A model generated the notes under the pieces. It saw only the letters and a list, made by a program, of their open reading frames with translations. It was not told the origin of the DNA and did not search any database. Made by a program: the position numbers and the translations under genes. A DNA stretch of 64,000 nucleotides. It comes from JAWCQZ01 sp038869515 [NCBI: Halobacteria archaeon] (GTDB lineage Archaea > Halobacteriota > Syntropharchaeia > JACQPP01). Each line of letters starts with the position of its first letter. Within the stretch, counting starts at the first letter, position 1. Of this stretch, positions 1 through 7,366 are shown one piece after another. Location: the NCBI GenBank assembly GCA_038869515.1, contig JAWCQZ010000010.1, positions 1 through 64,000 on the forward strand, written 5' to 3'.

Positions 1-146
1 CCGGCCTGAAGGCCGGGGCGTCTCGGGTCGGGAGAGGTCCCAGGCCGGGCCGTCGCTGCCCGGCCTCTCCAGCGCAGGCTCAAGAGGTGCCGGCCCGCCG
101 GCTCCTCCCCGGTCTGAAGCCCGGGGCGTCCGCCGGCGGGCCTTTT
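1..146 (+). terminator. Structured gene-free end with terminator-like hairpin
   Basis: No gene is seen here. Positions 92-102 (GGCCCGCCGGC) pair perfectly with 132-142, enclosing a smaller CCCCGG/CCGGGG hairpin, and the stem is followed by TTTT at 143-146. This looks like an intrinsic terminator for a + strand gene lying before the window. A 22-nt motif at 1-22 (hairpin CCGGCC-TGAA-GGCCGG then GGCGTC) recurs with two differences at 109-130. Confidence 0.4.
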
Positions 147-173
147 AAGAATTTTCGCGCAGCGAAAATTCTT
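147..173. repeat. Perfect 12-bp hairpin, 3-nt loop
   Basis: AAGAATTTTCGC at 147-158 and GCGAAAATTCTT at 162-173 are exact reverse complements around a GCA loop. It is AT-rich against a GC-rich background and lies upstream of the promoter of the following wHTH gene. It could be an operator or a remnant palindromic repeat. Confidence 0.6.
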
Positions 174-210
174 GTGAACATAGGTCGCGAATCGCATGTG
201 TTCGAGTAAC

Positions 211-218
211 CTTTAAAT
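211..218 (+). promoter_or_regulatory. TATA box of wHTH gene
   Basis: CTTTAAAT is centred about 26 nt before the ATG at 240, the spacing expected for a leaderless archaeal transcript. It fixes the start of the downstream gene. Confidence 0.6.
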
Positions 219-239
219 CGCCCCGGGGGGTCTCTCGCC

Positions 240-506
240 ATGCGCGAGGTTGCCCGGTTCCTCCTCCAGGAGAGGCCGGCCCAGATTCTCCTAGCCGCGA
301 AGCGGCTCAAGAGCCCCTACATCTCGACCCTGGCCAAAGATGTGGACTGCACCTACGCCCACGCCTCCCGGGTGGTCAAGAAGATGGGGAAACTGGGGCT
401 GGTGAAGCTCAACCAGCGGGGGCGGGTCAAGTTCGTCACCCTCACCCCCGGCGGCGAGAAGGCCGCCGCCGCCCTCCAGCGCATCGCGAATTTGGGCGAA
501 AATTGA
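240..506 (+). CDS. Winged-helix DNA-binding regulator
   Basis: This 88-residue protein is almost entirely one winged helix-turn-helix domain of the MarR/ArsR kind. An N-terminal helix is followed by a helix-turn-helix around residues 25-50 (ISTLAKDVDCTYAHASRVVKK) and a beta wing near residues 52-70 (KLGLVKLNQRGRVKFVTLT). No ligand-binding domain is present, so it probably acts as a simple dimeric transcription factor or chromatin-associated protein. The ATG is set by the TATA box at 211-218. It stands alone, with a large hairpin just downstream. Its targets cannot be told from the sequence. Confidence 0.8.
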   Translation: MREVARFLLQERPAQILLAAKRLKSPYISTLAKDVDCTYAHASRVVKKMGKLGLVKLNQRGRVKFVTLTPGGEKAAAALQRIANLGEN

Positions 507-541
507 AAACCTTTCAGGGGGGGAGAGGGTCAAGAGGTCGA

Positions 542-586
542 GGAGACCGGGGGGAGGGGGGCTTCGCCCCCCTCCCCCCGGTCTCC
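542..586. repeat. Perfect 21-bp hairpin, 3-nt loop
   Basis: The arms at 542-562 and 566-586 are exact reverse complements around TTC (centre GGGGC-TTC-GCCCC). It starts 35 nt after the wHTH stop and ends one base before tRNA-Thr. It may terminate transcription or help separate the tRNA transcript. Confidence 0.8.
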
Positions 587-587
587 C

Positions 588-659
588 GCCGCCGTAGCTC
601 AGCGGCAGAGCGACAGTTTCGTAAACTGTAGGTCGAGGGTTCAATCCCCTCCGGCGGCT
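588..659 (+). tRNA. tRNA-Thr (CGT anticodon)
   Basis: A complete cloverleaf can be drawn: acceptor GCCGCCG/CGGCGGC, D stem GCTC/GAGC, anticodon stem ACAGT/ACTGT with loop TTCGTAA (CGT at 620-622), and T stem GAGGG/CCCTC with loop TTCAATC. The discriminator is T and CCA is not encoded. There is no intron. Confidence 0.95.
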
Positions 660-667
660 GTCGCCGG

Positions 668-696
668 GGGGAGGGGACCTGTGGGGTCCCCTCCCC
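668..696. repeat. 12-bp inverted repeat after tRNA-Thr
   Basis: GGGGAGGGGACC at 668-679 pairs exactly with 685-696 around a 5-nt loop. It sits between the tRNA and the convergent HAD gene and probably serves as a 3' boundary. Confidence 0.6.
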
Positions 697-721
697 GCAT
701 TTTCGAAGGGGCCCGACCAAA

Positions 722-1711
722 TCAGACAGTGAGCATCCGCTTGAATTTCCGGTGAATCGCCAGCACCTTCCGCGGGCCGCGGCGGTACTCCTTGGCGTCG
801 AAAAGGCGGAGGTCGGGCCCCCGCAACTCCCTCGGGTCGCGGCCCCGCTCCAGCGCATCCACCACCTCCGGCAGCCGCTCCACCTCGGTTGTGGCCGCGT
901 GCCACCGGGCCGCCGCGAGGGTCGGGGGGGAGGTGCAGTTCAACGCGATGCCCCACTTCGCCCCGCCGACCATCTCCGCGTCCACGATGGAGTCCCCGAT
1001 GGCGACGTCGGGGCGCCCGAACCGGCAGAGGGCCCGGAGCTTTCCGTGCCCCCCCATGACCCCCCCCTCGCTGAGGAGGAGGCGCGCCACCCACGCCCGG
1101 GGTCCGGGGGGCAGGGAGCGGGCGAGGGCCGAGGCGGACTCCCGGAAGCGGGCCCCTCCGGCGGGAGCGGAGAGGGGGGGGACGAGGGCGAGGTAGTCCC
1201 GCACGAACTCCTTCAGGGCGGAGTCCTCCAGGGCCCGGGGCCACCTCCGGGCGGCCTCCGCCCGGAGGGGCGCGCGGCCCCGCGCCGGGGGAAGTCCGTG
1301 GGTGAATGTCCGGGAGAAGGGGAGTCCCGCCTCCCGGGCGAGCGAGAGCCCCAGGGCGGGGGCGCCGCTGGTGAGCAGGACGAGGGTCCGCCCCTCGGCG
1401 AGACCCCGGACCAGCGAGAGCGCCCCGGGATTCCTCTCCATCCGCCGGGCCACCCGGAGGAAATGGTCCACCGTCGCCCCGGAGCCGCTCGCCCCGAGGG
1501 AGGCGACGAGGGGGGTGGTCCCGGTGGAGTGGCGGAGCCCCCGCCCCCGGCGCTCCCGGAGGTACCAGCGGTCGTCCCAGGCGTCGAACCGCACCAGGGC
1601 GCCCCGCAGCTCCCGGAGGCCCCGGTCCCAGAGGCGCTCCACCGTGAGCCGCGCCATGTCGAGGCCGGGGCGGAAGACCGGCCCCTCCAGGTCGAGTCCG
1701 ACGAGTTTCAT
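722..1711 (-). CDS. Archaeal HAD-superfamily phosphatase
   Basis: This 329-residue protein has the HAD landmarks of an archaeal predicted-hydrolase family (COG4030-like). Motif I is near the N-terminus (LVGLDLEGPV, residues 3-12, with D-x-E where most HADs have D-x-D). Motif II is LLTSGAPA near residue 111 and motif IV is IGDSIVDAEM near residue 240. The D-x-E is typical of this archaeal group rather than a loss, as far as I recall. The substrate is unknown. It stands just downstream of two small minus-strand genes at 1745-2148, with a 33-nt gap. Confidence 0.7.
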   Translation of the reverse strand: MKLVGLDLEGPVFRPGLDMARLTVERLWDRGLRELRGALVRFDAWDDRWYLRERRGRGLRHSTGTTPLVASLGASGSGATVDHFLRVARRMERNPGALSLVRGLAEGRTLVLLTSGAPALGLSLAREAGLPFSRTFTHGLPPARGRAPLRAEAARRWPRALEDSALKEFVRDYLALVPPLSAPAGGARFRESASALARSLPPGPRAWVARLLLSEGGVMGGHGKLRALCRFGRPDVAIGDSIVDAEMVGGAKWGIALNCTSPPTLAAARWHAATTEVERLPEVVDALERGRDPRELRGPDLRLFDAKEYRRGPRKVLAIHRKFKRMLTV

Positions 1712-1744
1712 GATTCTACGCCCGCGCGAGCACCGAGCACGGGC

Positions 1745-1954
1745 TCACGCCGCCCCCCTCCTCACCAGCACCTCCCACTTCCGGAGGTCCCGCTCCATGC
1801 GGGCCAGGTAGAAGCCGGCCCGGGTCCGCTCCACCCCGTCGAGGGACTCGGCGGCCTCCCGGGCCCGGCGGACCAGGTCGCGCAGGGCCTCCAGGTCCCG
1901 CTCCCGCTCGAACCTCCGGTGGAGCCTCTCCACCGCCTTCCAGCCGCCCCTCAT
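1745..1954 (-). CDS. Small charged helical protein
   Basis: This 69-residue protein is rich in Arg and Glu and is predicted to be almost all helix (RRFERERDLEALRDLVRRAR). The ATG at 1954 overlaps the stop of the zinc-ribbon gene as ATGA, so the two are probably co-translated. I do not recognise the family. Confidence 0.55.
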   Translation of the reverse strand: MRGGWKAVERLHRRFERERDLEALRDLVRRAREAAESLDGVERTRAGFYLARMERDLRKWEVLVRRGAA

Positions 1955-2148
1955 GGAGGGCGCGGTCGGGCGGCGAGGAGGTTCATCAGCAGGAGGCTCC
2001 CCATCACCGCGAAGAAGAAGAGGAGGACCCACCGCTGCCGCCGCCGCTGCCCCGACACCGTCCTCTGGCACTCTTCGGAGCAGACCTTCTCCTCCGAGTC
2101 CACCGCCTTGCCGCAGACGTTGCAGTGGCGGTGGGGGAGGGGCTTCAT
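1951..2148 (-). CDS. Zn-ribbon plus membrane anchor (DUF2116-like)
   Basis: This 65-residue protein carries CNVCGKAV at residues 9-16 and CSEEC at 23-27, a four-cysteine zinc knuckle. A basic stretch (QRRRQRW) and one transmembrane helix (about residues 41-58) follow. The pattern matches the archaeal DUF2116 family of unknown function. It heads the small operon that continues into the 69-residue gene. The start lies 60 nt from, and divergent to, UMP kinase. Confidence 0.7.
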   Translation of the reverse strand: MKPLPHRHCNVCGKAVDSEEKVCSEECQRTVSGQRRRQRWVLLFFFAVMGSLLLMNLLAARPRPP

Positions 2149-2208
2149 CGCTCTCCGCGGGTCCCGGGGGGGCAAAAGTCTTTGGAACCGGGGCCCGAGC
2201 CGGGAGGG

Positions 2209-2865
2209 ATGAAGGTCGTGGTCTCCCTGGGGGGCTCGATCCTCCCCCGGGACCCGGAGGGCCTCGCGCGGATGGCCCGGGTCCTGGAGGGGCTGGCCCG
2301 CCGCCACTCGGTCCGCGTGGTGGTGGGCGGCGGGAGCCCCGCCCGGGAGGCCATCCAATCGGCCCGGGAGCACGGGGCCTCCGACCGCTTCTGCGACCTC
2401 CTCGGCATCGGGACGACGCGGCTCAACGCCCACCTTCTCCTCTCGGTCCTCCGGGGCGCCCGCCCCGGGGTTCCCGAAACGGTCCGCGAGGCGGCCCGCC
2501 TCCGCGGACCCCTGGCGGTCATGGGGGGGACCGCCCCGGGCCACACCACCGACGGCGTCGCCGCCATGCTCGCCGCAGCCACGCGGGCCGACCTCCTGGT
2601 CAACGCAACCTCGGTGGACGGCGTCTATTCGGAGGACCCCAAGGCCAACCCCAGGGCCCGGAGGTTCCGCCGGATGACCCACCGGCAACTCGCGGCCGTC
2701 GCGGGAAGCGCGCGCCACCGGCCCGGCATGTCGGCGGTCATGGACCCCCTGGCGGTCCGGATCCTGGCCCGCCGCCGCATCCCGGCCGCGGTCGTGGACG
2801 GGCGAGACCCCCGCAACATCGCCCGGGCCGTGGCGGGCGAGCCGGTCGGGACCCGCATCGGGTAG
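2209..2865 (+). CDS. pyrH: UMP kinase, archaeal type
   Basis: This enzyme phosphorylates UMP to UDP in pyrimidine nucleotide synthesis. The 218 residues show the amino-acid-kinase fold: phosphate loop VVSLGGSIL at the N-terminus, VVGGGSPAR around residue 38, the TDGVAA segment near 115, and the nucleotide-site LVNATSVDGVYSEDP around residues 131-145. Length and motifs fit the short archaeal PyrH. The ATG at 2209 is chosen because GGGAGGG lies directly upstream and the protein then begins at the first beta strand. Confidence 0.9.
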   Translation: MKVVVSLGGSILPRDPEGLARMARVLEGLARRHSVRVVVGGGSPAREAIQSAREHGASDRFCDLLGIGTTRLNAHLLLSVLRGARPGVPETVREAARLRGPLAVMGGTAPGHTTDGVAAMLAAATRADLLVNATSVDGVYSEDPKANPRARRFRRMTHRQLAAVAGSARHRPGMSAVMDPLAVRILARRRIPAAVVDGRDPRNIARAVAGEPVGTRIG

Positions 2866-2921
2866 CCGCCGCCTCCCGCGAAAGGGTAATGGCCCCCGAT
2901 GCGGGGTGGGGGTGAAGGCAC

Positions 2922-2996
2922 GCTCCGGTAGTCTAGTCCGGCCAAGGATAGGAGGCTCTCAATCTCCTGACCCGGGTTCAAATCCCGGCCGGAGCA
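2922..2996 (+). tRNA. tRNA-Glu (CTC anticodon)
   Basis: The acceptor is GCTCCGG/CCGGAGC. The anticodon stem GGAGG/TCTCC contains one G-T pair and the loop is CTCTCAA. The T arm is CCGGG-TTCAAAT-CCCGG and the discriminator is A. A GC-rich imperfect hairpin follows at about 3003-3046. There is no intron and no encoded CCA. Confidence 0.95.
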
Positions 2997-3104
2997 ACTC
3001 CTGGGAGAGGGGGGCGGCGGGTTCCGGGTCGCCCCCGCCCCCTCCCGAGTCGAATCCTGAGCGGTCCGGCGCATGGTTTTACGTTCTTCGGCCCATGGGT
3101 GGGG

Positions 3105-3776
3105 ATGGTGGAGCCCTTCGGCCTCGACCGGGTGGCCGACCACGAGCGGGAACTCCGGGTCATCAAGCGGATGATCATGGACCTGGAGGAGCGCTTCCGG
3201 AAATCGCCCGGGACGGACGACGGCCAGGCCCAGGCGCGGCTCCACCAGGACGTGGAGGCGCTCAAGCAGATCGTGGACCAGCTCTCCTCCCGCGAGGGGG
3301 TCACCCTCCACCGGCTGGAGACGCTCAAGGAGCGCATCGACGAGTTCACGGCCCTGGGCCGGGAGGTGGAGGAGTTGAAGAGACGGGCGGAGTCGCTGGC
3401 CGGCCCCTCCGGGAGCCTGCCGGCGGAGGTGGTGGCCGCCTTCACCGACGGCCTCCGGGAGGCGCGCCAGCAGTTGGAGGTTCTCCGGGCGAACCAGGCG
3501 GCCCAGGCGAAGCGCCTCGACGCCCTGAAGGAGGAGAACGCGAAACTCCGGAGCGAGCACCGCCAGCTGGAGGCCCAGGCCCACGCGGCCCTCGAGGCCC
3601 TCCAGGAGAGGGGGGCGCGGCTCGAGGAGCGGCTCGTGAGCGCGCAACCATCGCCGCCCCCCCCTCCTCCCTCTCCGCGCCGGGTCGCGGCGAGGCGGTC
3701 GAACCTTGACTCTCTCCGGGAGCGCGCCGCCCGCGTCGCCGAGATCAGCGACCCTTCCGAGGCGGCGGACTCCTGA
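3105..3776 (+). CDS. Coiled-coil protein
   Basis: These 223 residues are predicted to be helical from about 5 to 185, with heptad-like Leu/Glu/Lys patterning (ELRVIKRMIMDLEERF and later segments). A short proline run (SPPPPPPSP) and a charged tail follow. There is no signal peptide or membrane segment, so it is probably a cytoplasmic structural or scaffold protein. GTG at 3099 is an alternative start. The 3' end overlaps the convergent RFC-like gene by 32 nt. I do not recognise the family. Confidence 0.65.
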   Translation: MVEPFGLDRVADHERELRVIKRMIMDLEERFRKSPGTDDGQAQARLHQDVEALKQIVDQLSSREGVTLHRLETLKERIDEFTALGREVEELKRRAESLAGPSGSLPAEVVAAFTDGLREARQQLEVLRANQAAQAKRLDALKEENAKLRSEHRQLEAQAHAALEALQERGARLEERLVSAQPSPPPPPPSPRRVAARRSNLDSLRERAARVAEISDPSEAADS

Positions 3777-4785
3777 CCGGGGCCTCCCAGAGCCCCTGCA
3801 ACTGGGTCCTCTCCCGCAGCCCCCTCCGGAGCCGCCCGTCGGCCTCGGCCAGGGCGATCGCCCACCCCGCCTTCCCCTCCTCCGGGAGGGGGGAGGCGGC
3901 GATGTGGGCCGCGAGCCGCTCGATGATTTCACCGGGGGCGACGCCCCGGGAGAGGAGCCGGTCGACGAATCCGCGGGCGTCGGCGAAGGAGGCGGCGGCG
4001 AGCCGCGCGAAGTCGGTCTGCCAGGCCGACGCGGCGCGGAGAACCCCCTCGGCATCGAGGGGACGGCCGCCCGAGGCGAGGTGGGCTGCCTGGAGGATGT
4101 GGAGGGCCCGCTCGCCGCTCCCGCGGGAGTGGAAGAGCAGGACCTCGCGCCCTTTCCCGGAGAAGCCGGCCCCCTCGGCCCGCGCCACCCGGTCCACCAG
4201 GGTCCCCAGGGCGGAGTCGGCGAGCGGCCGGAAGGGGACCGGGAGGAGGCGGGAGCGGAGGGCGGGGACCAGCCGCCCCAGCCGGGAGACGATGAGCAGA
4301 AACCGGCTCACTTCCGACAGCCGCTCCACTGTCCGCCGCAGCCCCTGCTGGGCCGTCGGCGGGAGGGCGTCGCAGCCGTCGAGGATGACGAGGCGGAACC
4401 GCCGCCCCACCGGCCGCATCCCCGCCTGGCGGGCGACGGGGGCGAGGAGGTCCCGCGCCGCCCCGCGGCCGCCGTCCGAGAGGTCGAGGAGGCTCGTCGA
4501 ACCCTCCCACCCCTCCCCGAAGAGGGAGCGGGCGAGGGCGAGAGCCGCGGAGCGCTTGCCGGTCCCGGGGGGCCCGTAGAGGACCAGGTGGGGCATGTCT
4601 CCCCCGGCGGCCATCCGCCCGAGCAGGGCCACGGCGTCCTCCTGGCCCGCGACGCCGTCGAGAGTCCGGGGCCGGTGCTTCACGCTCCAGAGGAGGTCTG
4701 CGGAGGGCCGTGCCGCGGGTCGGTCGGGAATTTCCCTCCGCGGGGAGGGGGGGCGCTTTCCGGACGGCGTGCGGACGGGGGCCAT
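3745..4785 (-). CDS. RFC small-subunit-like protein with altered ATPase motifs
   Basis: The 346-residue protein has the clamp-loader layout: AAA+ module (residues about 35-230) and C-terminal helical collar. The Walker A region reads GPPGTGKRSA, with Arg where Thr/Ser normally follows the Lys. Walker B reads LVILDGCDAL instead of an -DEAD- type box, so the catalytic Glu is missing. The usual SRC arginine-finger site reads LRSRLL. It probably sits in a clamp-loader complex as a structural or regulatory subunit, with an active RFC-S encoded elsewhere. ATG 4785 is preferred to TTG 4809. Confidence 0.75.
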   Translation of the reverse strand: MAPVRTPSGKRPPSPRREIPDRPAARPSADLLWSVKHRPRTLDGVAGQEDAVALLGRMAAGGDMPHLVLYGPPGTGKRSAALALARSLFGEGWEGSTSLLDLSDGGRGAARDLLAPVARQAGMRPVGRRFRLVILDGCDALPPTAQQGLRRTVERLSEVSRFLLIVSRLGRLVPALRSRLLPVPFRPLADSALGTLVDRVARAEGAGFSGKGREVLLFHSRGSGERALHILQAAHLASGGRPLDAEGVLRAASAWQTDFARLAAASFADARGFVDRLLSRGVAPGEIIERLAAHIAASPLPEEGKAGWAIALAEADGRLRRGLRERTQLQGLWEAPVRSPPPRKGR

Positions 4786-4807
4786 CCCATCCCGGGGGCC
4801 CCCGGCC

Positions 4808-4814
4808 AAAAAAA
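4808..4814 (-). terminator. T-run after the 4823-5149 gene
   Basis: Seven T residues on the minus strand lie 9 nt past the stop of the two-helix membrane gene, as in archaeal T-tract terminators, and just before the RFC-like gene. Confidence 0.4.
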
Positions 4815-4822
4815 GCGCGGGT

Positions 4823-5149
4823 CTACCGGAGGGCGACGGCGCGGCGCTCGTCCGCCGTCTCCACGGCCCGCCGGGTGACGGTGAGCTTGCGCTCGACCTC
4901 CTCGCCGACGCTCTGGATGTTCACCCGCAGGGCCCGCTCGGCCCGCTCGACGCGCTCTTCCAGGCGCCGGAGGCGGACCTCGATGGAGAGCATGAGGGAG
5001 GCGAGGGAGGCCATCAGGATCATGGCCGAGACGACGATGATGGCGTCCCCCCGAGCGTAGGCGGTCTTCTCCAGCCACTGGGTCGTGAGGAGGAACGCCG
5101 AGACCACCATGACCGCAGCGAGGAGGAGGTCTCGGGGCTCGATGCGCAT
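4823..5149 (-). CDS. Membrane protein with cytoplasmic coiled coil
   Basis: The 108 residues form two transmembrane helices (about 8-24 and 36-56) and then a charged coiled coil (SIEVRLRRLEERVERAERAL onward). The topology suggests a small membrane anchor with a helical cytoplasmic tail. A TATA box (TATATAAC read on the minus strand, around 5172-5180) lies 25-30 nt before the ATG. The family is not recognised. Confidence 0.65.
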   Translation of the reverse strand: MRIEPRDLLLAAVMVVSAFLLTTQWLEKTAYARGDAIIVVSAMILMASLASLMLSIEVRLRRLEERVERAERALRVNIQSVGEEVERKLTVTRRAVETADERRAVALR

Positions 5150-5170
5150 GGAAATCGGGTGGGGGACCTT

Positions 5171-5182
5171 GAGTTATATACT
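5171..5182 (-). promoter_or_regulatory. TATA box for gene 4823-5149
   Basis: GTTATATAC is nearly symmetrical and centred about 28 nt upstream of the minus-strand ATG at 5149. A separate GTTTAAG at 5220-5226 sits about 28 nt before the plus-strand ATG at 5251. Confidence 0.6.
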
Positions 5183-5250
5183 TTCCATCAAAAACCGGCA
5201 CACGTCGGCCCCGCGCAACGTTTAAGGGAGCGGCCGGGAGAAGTGAAGCG

Positions 5251-5589
5251 ATGGCCCTCCTCACCATCTCCGAGAGCGCGGCCCGGAAGATCCAGAGCCT
5301 CCTCCAGGCTCAGGGCAAGCCCCCCACCGGCGGCCTCCGGGTCGCCATCATCGGCGGCGGCTGCTCCGGCATGCAGTACAAGATGAGCCTCGCGGAGGTC
5401 CCGGCCCCCGGGGACACCGTGGTGGAGGAGCACGGCGCAAAGGTCCTGGTGGACGCCAAGACCCTCCTCTTCCTCGCGGGCTCCCGGGTGGACTACGCCG
5501 AGGGGCTCTCCCTCCAGGGCGCGGGGTTCAAGGTCACCAACCCCAACATCAAGTCCTCCTGCGGCTGCGGCGAGTCCTTCTCGGTCTGA
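5251..5589 (+). CDS. A-type iron-sulfur carrier (IscA/ErpA family)
   Basis: This protein accepts or delivers Fe-S clusters to apoproteins. The 112 residues carry the three conserved cysteines: one in GGGCSGMQY (about residue 37) and two in SSCGCGESF near the C-terminus. The rest follows the HesB/IscA fold from start to end. It is monocistronic, with a TATA-like GTTTAAG at 5220. No IscU or IscS is nearby. An HscB-like J-protein and DnaK occur at 31.9-35.6 kb. Confidence 0.9.
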   Translation: MALLTISESAARKIQSLLQAQGKPPTGGLRVAIIGGGCSGMQYKMSLAEVPAPGDTVVEEHGAKVLVDAKTLLFLAGSRVDYAEGLSLQGAGFKVTNPNIKSSCGCGESFSV

Positions 5590-5666
5590 GTTCACGAGCG
5601 CCGGACCCAGCCGGTGGAGGGTCCTTCCCCAAAAGCCTTTACCCTCCGGCGGCAGCAGAGCGGCCG

Positions 5667-6269
5667 GTGGTTTTCTGCTCCTCCTGCGGCGCGACGGTTC
5701 CGGAGGCCGCCCGGTTCTGCCGCGCCTGTGGAGCCCGGCAGGAGGCGGCCGGGACCCCTCCCCGGCCCCCCGCCCCATCTCCCGCACCGGCGCCGGCTCC
5801 CGCCTCACCTCCCAAGGCCCGGCCCGGGGACGTCACGGCGGTCGCCGTCTTCCTCATCCTGTTCGGGGTGGGCGCGTTCTTCTCGCTCGTGGTCGGCCTG
5901 GCCCTGGGATACTCCTACGGCTGGACCCCCTGGCTCACCTACAACCTCGCCCTCGCCCTCTATTTCATGCCCGCGAACATCGTCATGGCGGTCGGGCTCC
6001 TCACCGGCCGCCCGTGGGGGTGGAAACTCACCGTCGCCTCCCTCTTCGTCCTGGTGGTGCTTTCCCTTCCCCCCCTCCTCTCTGGGCTCACAAGCACGGC
6101 ATCGGCCGCCCTCGCGCAAATCCTCATCGCCCTCCCTCTCTTCCTCTACCTCGCCCGCTCGCGGGGGGTCCGCGCCCACTTCGGGGCCGAGGGGACCTGG
6201 CGCTGGGTGGGGGGATATGGCGCGTCGCTCAAGCGGGAGGCGCGAAAACGGGAGACCGGGGCGCGATGA
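5667..6269 (+). CDS. Zinc-ribbon membrane protein
   Basis: The 200-residue protein opens with a four-cysteine zinc ribbon (CSSCG at residues 4-8, CRACG at 18-22). A Pro/Ala linker and four hydrophobic helices follow between about residues 50 and 175. Such zinc-ribbon-plus-membrane proteins are common in archaea and have no fixed function. The start is GTG. Its stop overlaps the next gene's ATG (ATGA), so it is co-translated with the lipoprotein. Confidence 0.7.
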   Translation: MVFCSSCGATVPEAARFCRACGARQEAAGTPPRPPAPSPAPAPAPASPPKARPGDVTAVAVFLILFGVGAFFSLVVGLALGYSYGWTPWLTYNLALALYFMPANIVMAVGLLTGRPWGWKLTVASLFVLVVLSLPPLLSGLTSTASAALAQILIALPLFLYLARSRGVRAHFGAEGTWRWVGGYGASLKREARKRETGAR

Positions 6270-7336
6270 GGCCCGGCGCCCTCCTCGCCGCCGCGCTCCT
6301 GGTCAGCGGGTGCGTCATCCCCGACTTCTCCCCCGCCGAAGCGGTCTCCGAGGGGAACTTGAAGGCGAGGGCCATGGAGGGTGTCCGCTCGGTCCGCAGC
6401 CTCAACTTCACCACCGAGATGACCGTCACCCTCCCCTCCTCCGGCCCCGACGCCTCGCCCCTCCGTTTCACCACGACCCTCCGGGGGACGCTGGACAACG
6501 AAACGGGGAGCGCCATCTTCCATTCGAAATCCCAAGGACCGCAAACCACCCAGGAGACCTCCGAGGCGGTGGTGGGGGGATTCAACTACACCCGGGACAC
6601 CTCCGGCGCCTGGTTGAAGGAACGGGTCTCCCCGGAGGAGGGGAAGCGGCAGGTGAGCCAGGTGGACCCGATGAACTACACCGCGCAGTTGTTTTCCATC
6701 TCGGACCTGACCTGGCAGCGGCTGGAGTCCTCCGGGGGACGGAGCCTCCACATCGTGAAGGTCGCTCCCGACCGCGGCAAAGTGCTCGACCTCCTGGGCC
6801 CGTCGTTCCTTTCCCAGGGCGTGCTGGAAACCGCCGAGGCGACCTACCGGCTGGAGGCCTCGACCCTCTACCCGGAGAGCGGCGACCTACTCCTCCGCCT
6901 CCGCTTCCCGGACCAGGGCCCGAGTCCCGGAGGGACGTTCGAGATGCGCATGCGCGGGAACTACTCGGGCCACAACCGCGTCCCTCCGCGGGTCCTCCCG
7001 AAGGAGGCGGAGGGGGCGCCGACGGCAAGCGAGTGCGCGGCGAAGGGATGTTTCGTCGCGGCGGCGAACCTCTGCAAGGCCGCGACCGTCACGGTGAGCG
7101 AGAGTTTCGGGACGATGCGCTACTCCTCCAACGACTGCGCCCTCACCAAGTCGGTGGTCGCCCCCGCCCCGGGCGAGAGGCCGGAGTTGAAGACACTCCT
7201 CCAGGGCGCCAGCATGACCTGCGCGTATGGGCGGGGCAAGTTCGACCGGACGTGGGTGGACTCGCTCCTGGCGGGGGTCGAGTTTTGCGAGGGGGGGCTG
7301 AAGGACCTGATTGCGGACCTGGTGGTGTTCGCCTGA
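6266..7336 (+). CDS. Secreted lipoprotein
   Basis: The 356 residues begin with a lipoprotein signal peptide ending in the lipobox LVSGC (Cys about residue 15). The mature part has alternating beta-strand segments resembling LolA/LppX-like lipid-binding folds (NFTTEMTVTL, TTTLRGTLD). The C-terminal third has several cysteines that could form disulfides. It is translationally coupled to the zinc-ribbon membrane protein, suggesting a shared cell-surface role. The function is unknown and the fold call is weak. Confidence 0.7.
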   Translation: MRPGALLAAALLVSGCVIPDFSPAEAVSEGNLKARAMEGVRSVRSLNFTTEMTVTLPSSGPDASPLRFTTTLRGTLDNETGSAIFHSKSQGPQTTQETSEAVVGGFNYTRDTSGAWLKERVSPEEGKRQVSQVDPMNYTAQLFSISDLTWQRLESSGGRSLHIVKVAPDRGKVLDLLGPSFLSQGVLETAEATYRLEASTLYPESGDLLLRLRFPDQGPSPGGTFEMRMRGNYSGHNRVPPRVLPKEAEGAPTASECAAKGCFVAAANLCKAATVTVSESFGTMRYSSNDCALTKSVVAPAPGERPELKTLLQGASMTCAYGRGKFDRTWVDSLLAGVEFCEGGLKDLIADLVVFA

Positions 7337-7366
7337 TTTATGTCCGACGACGTCGAGTCTGCATCC

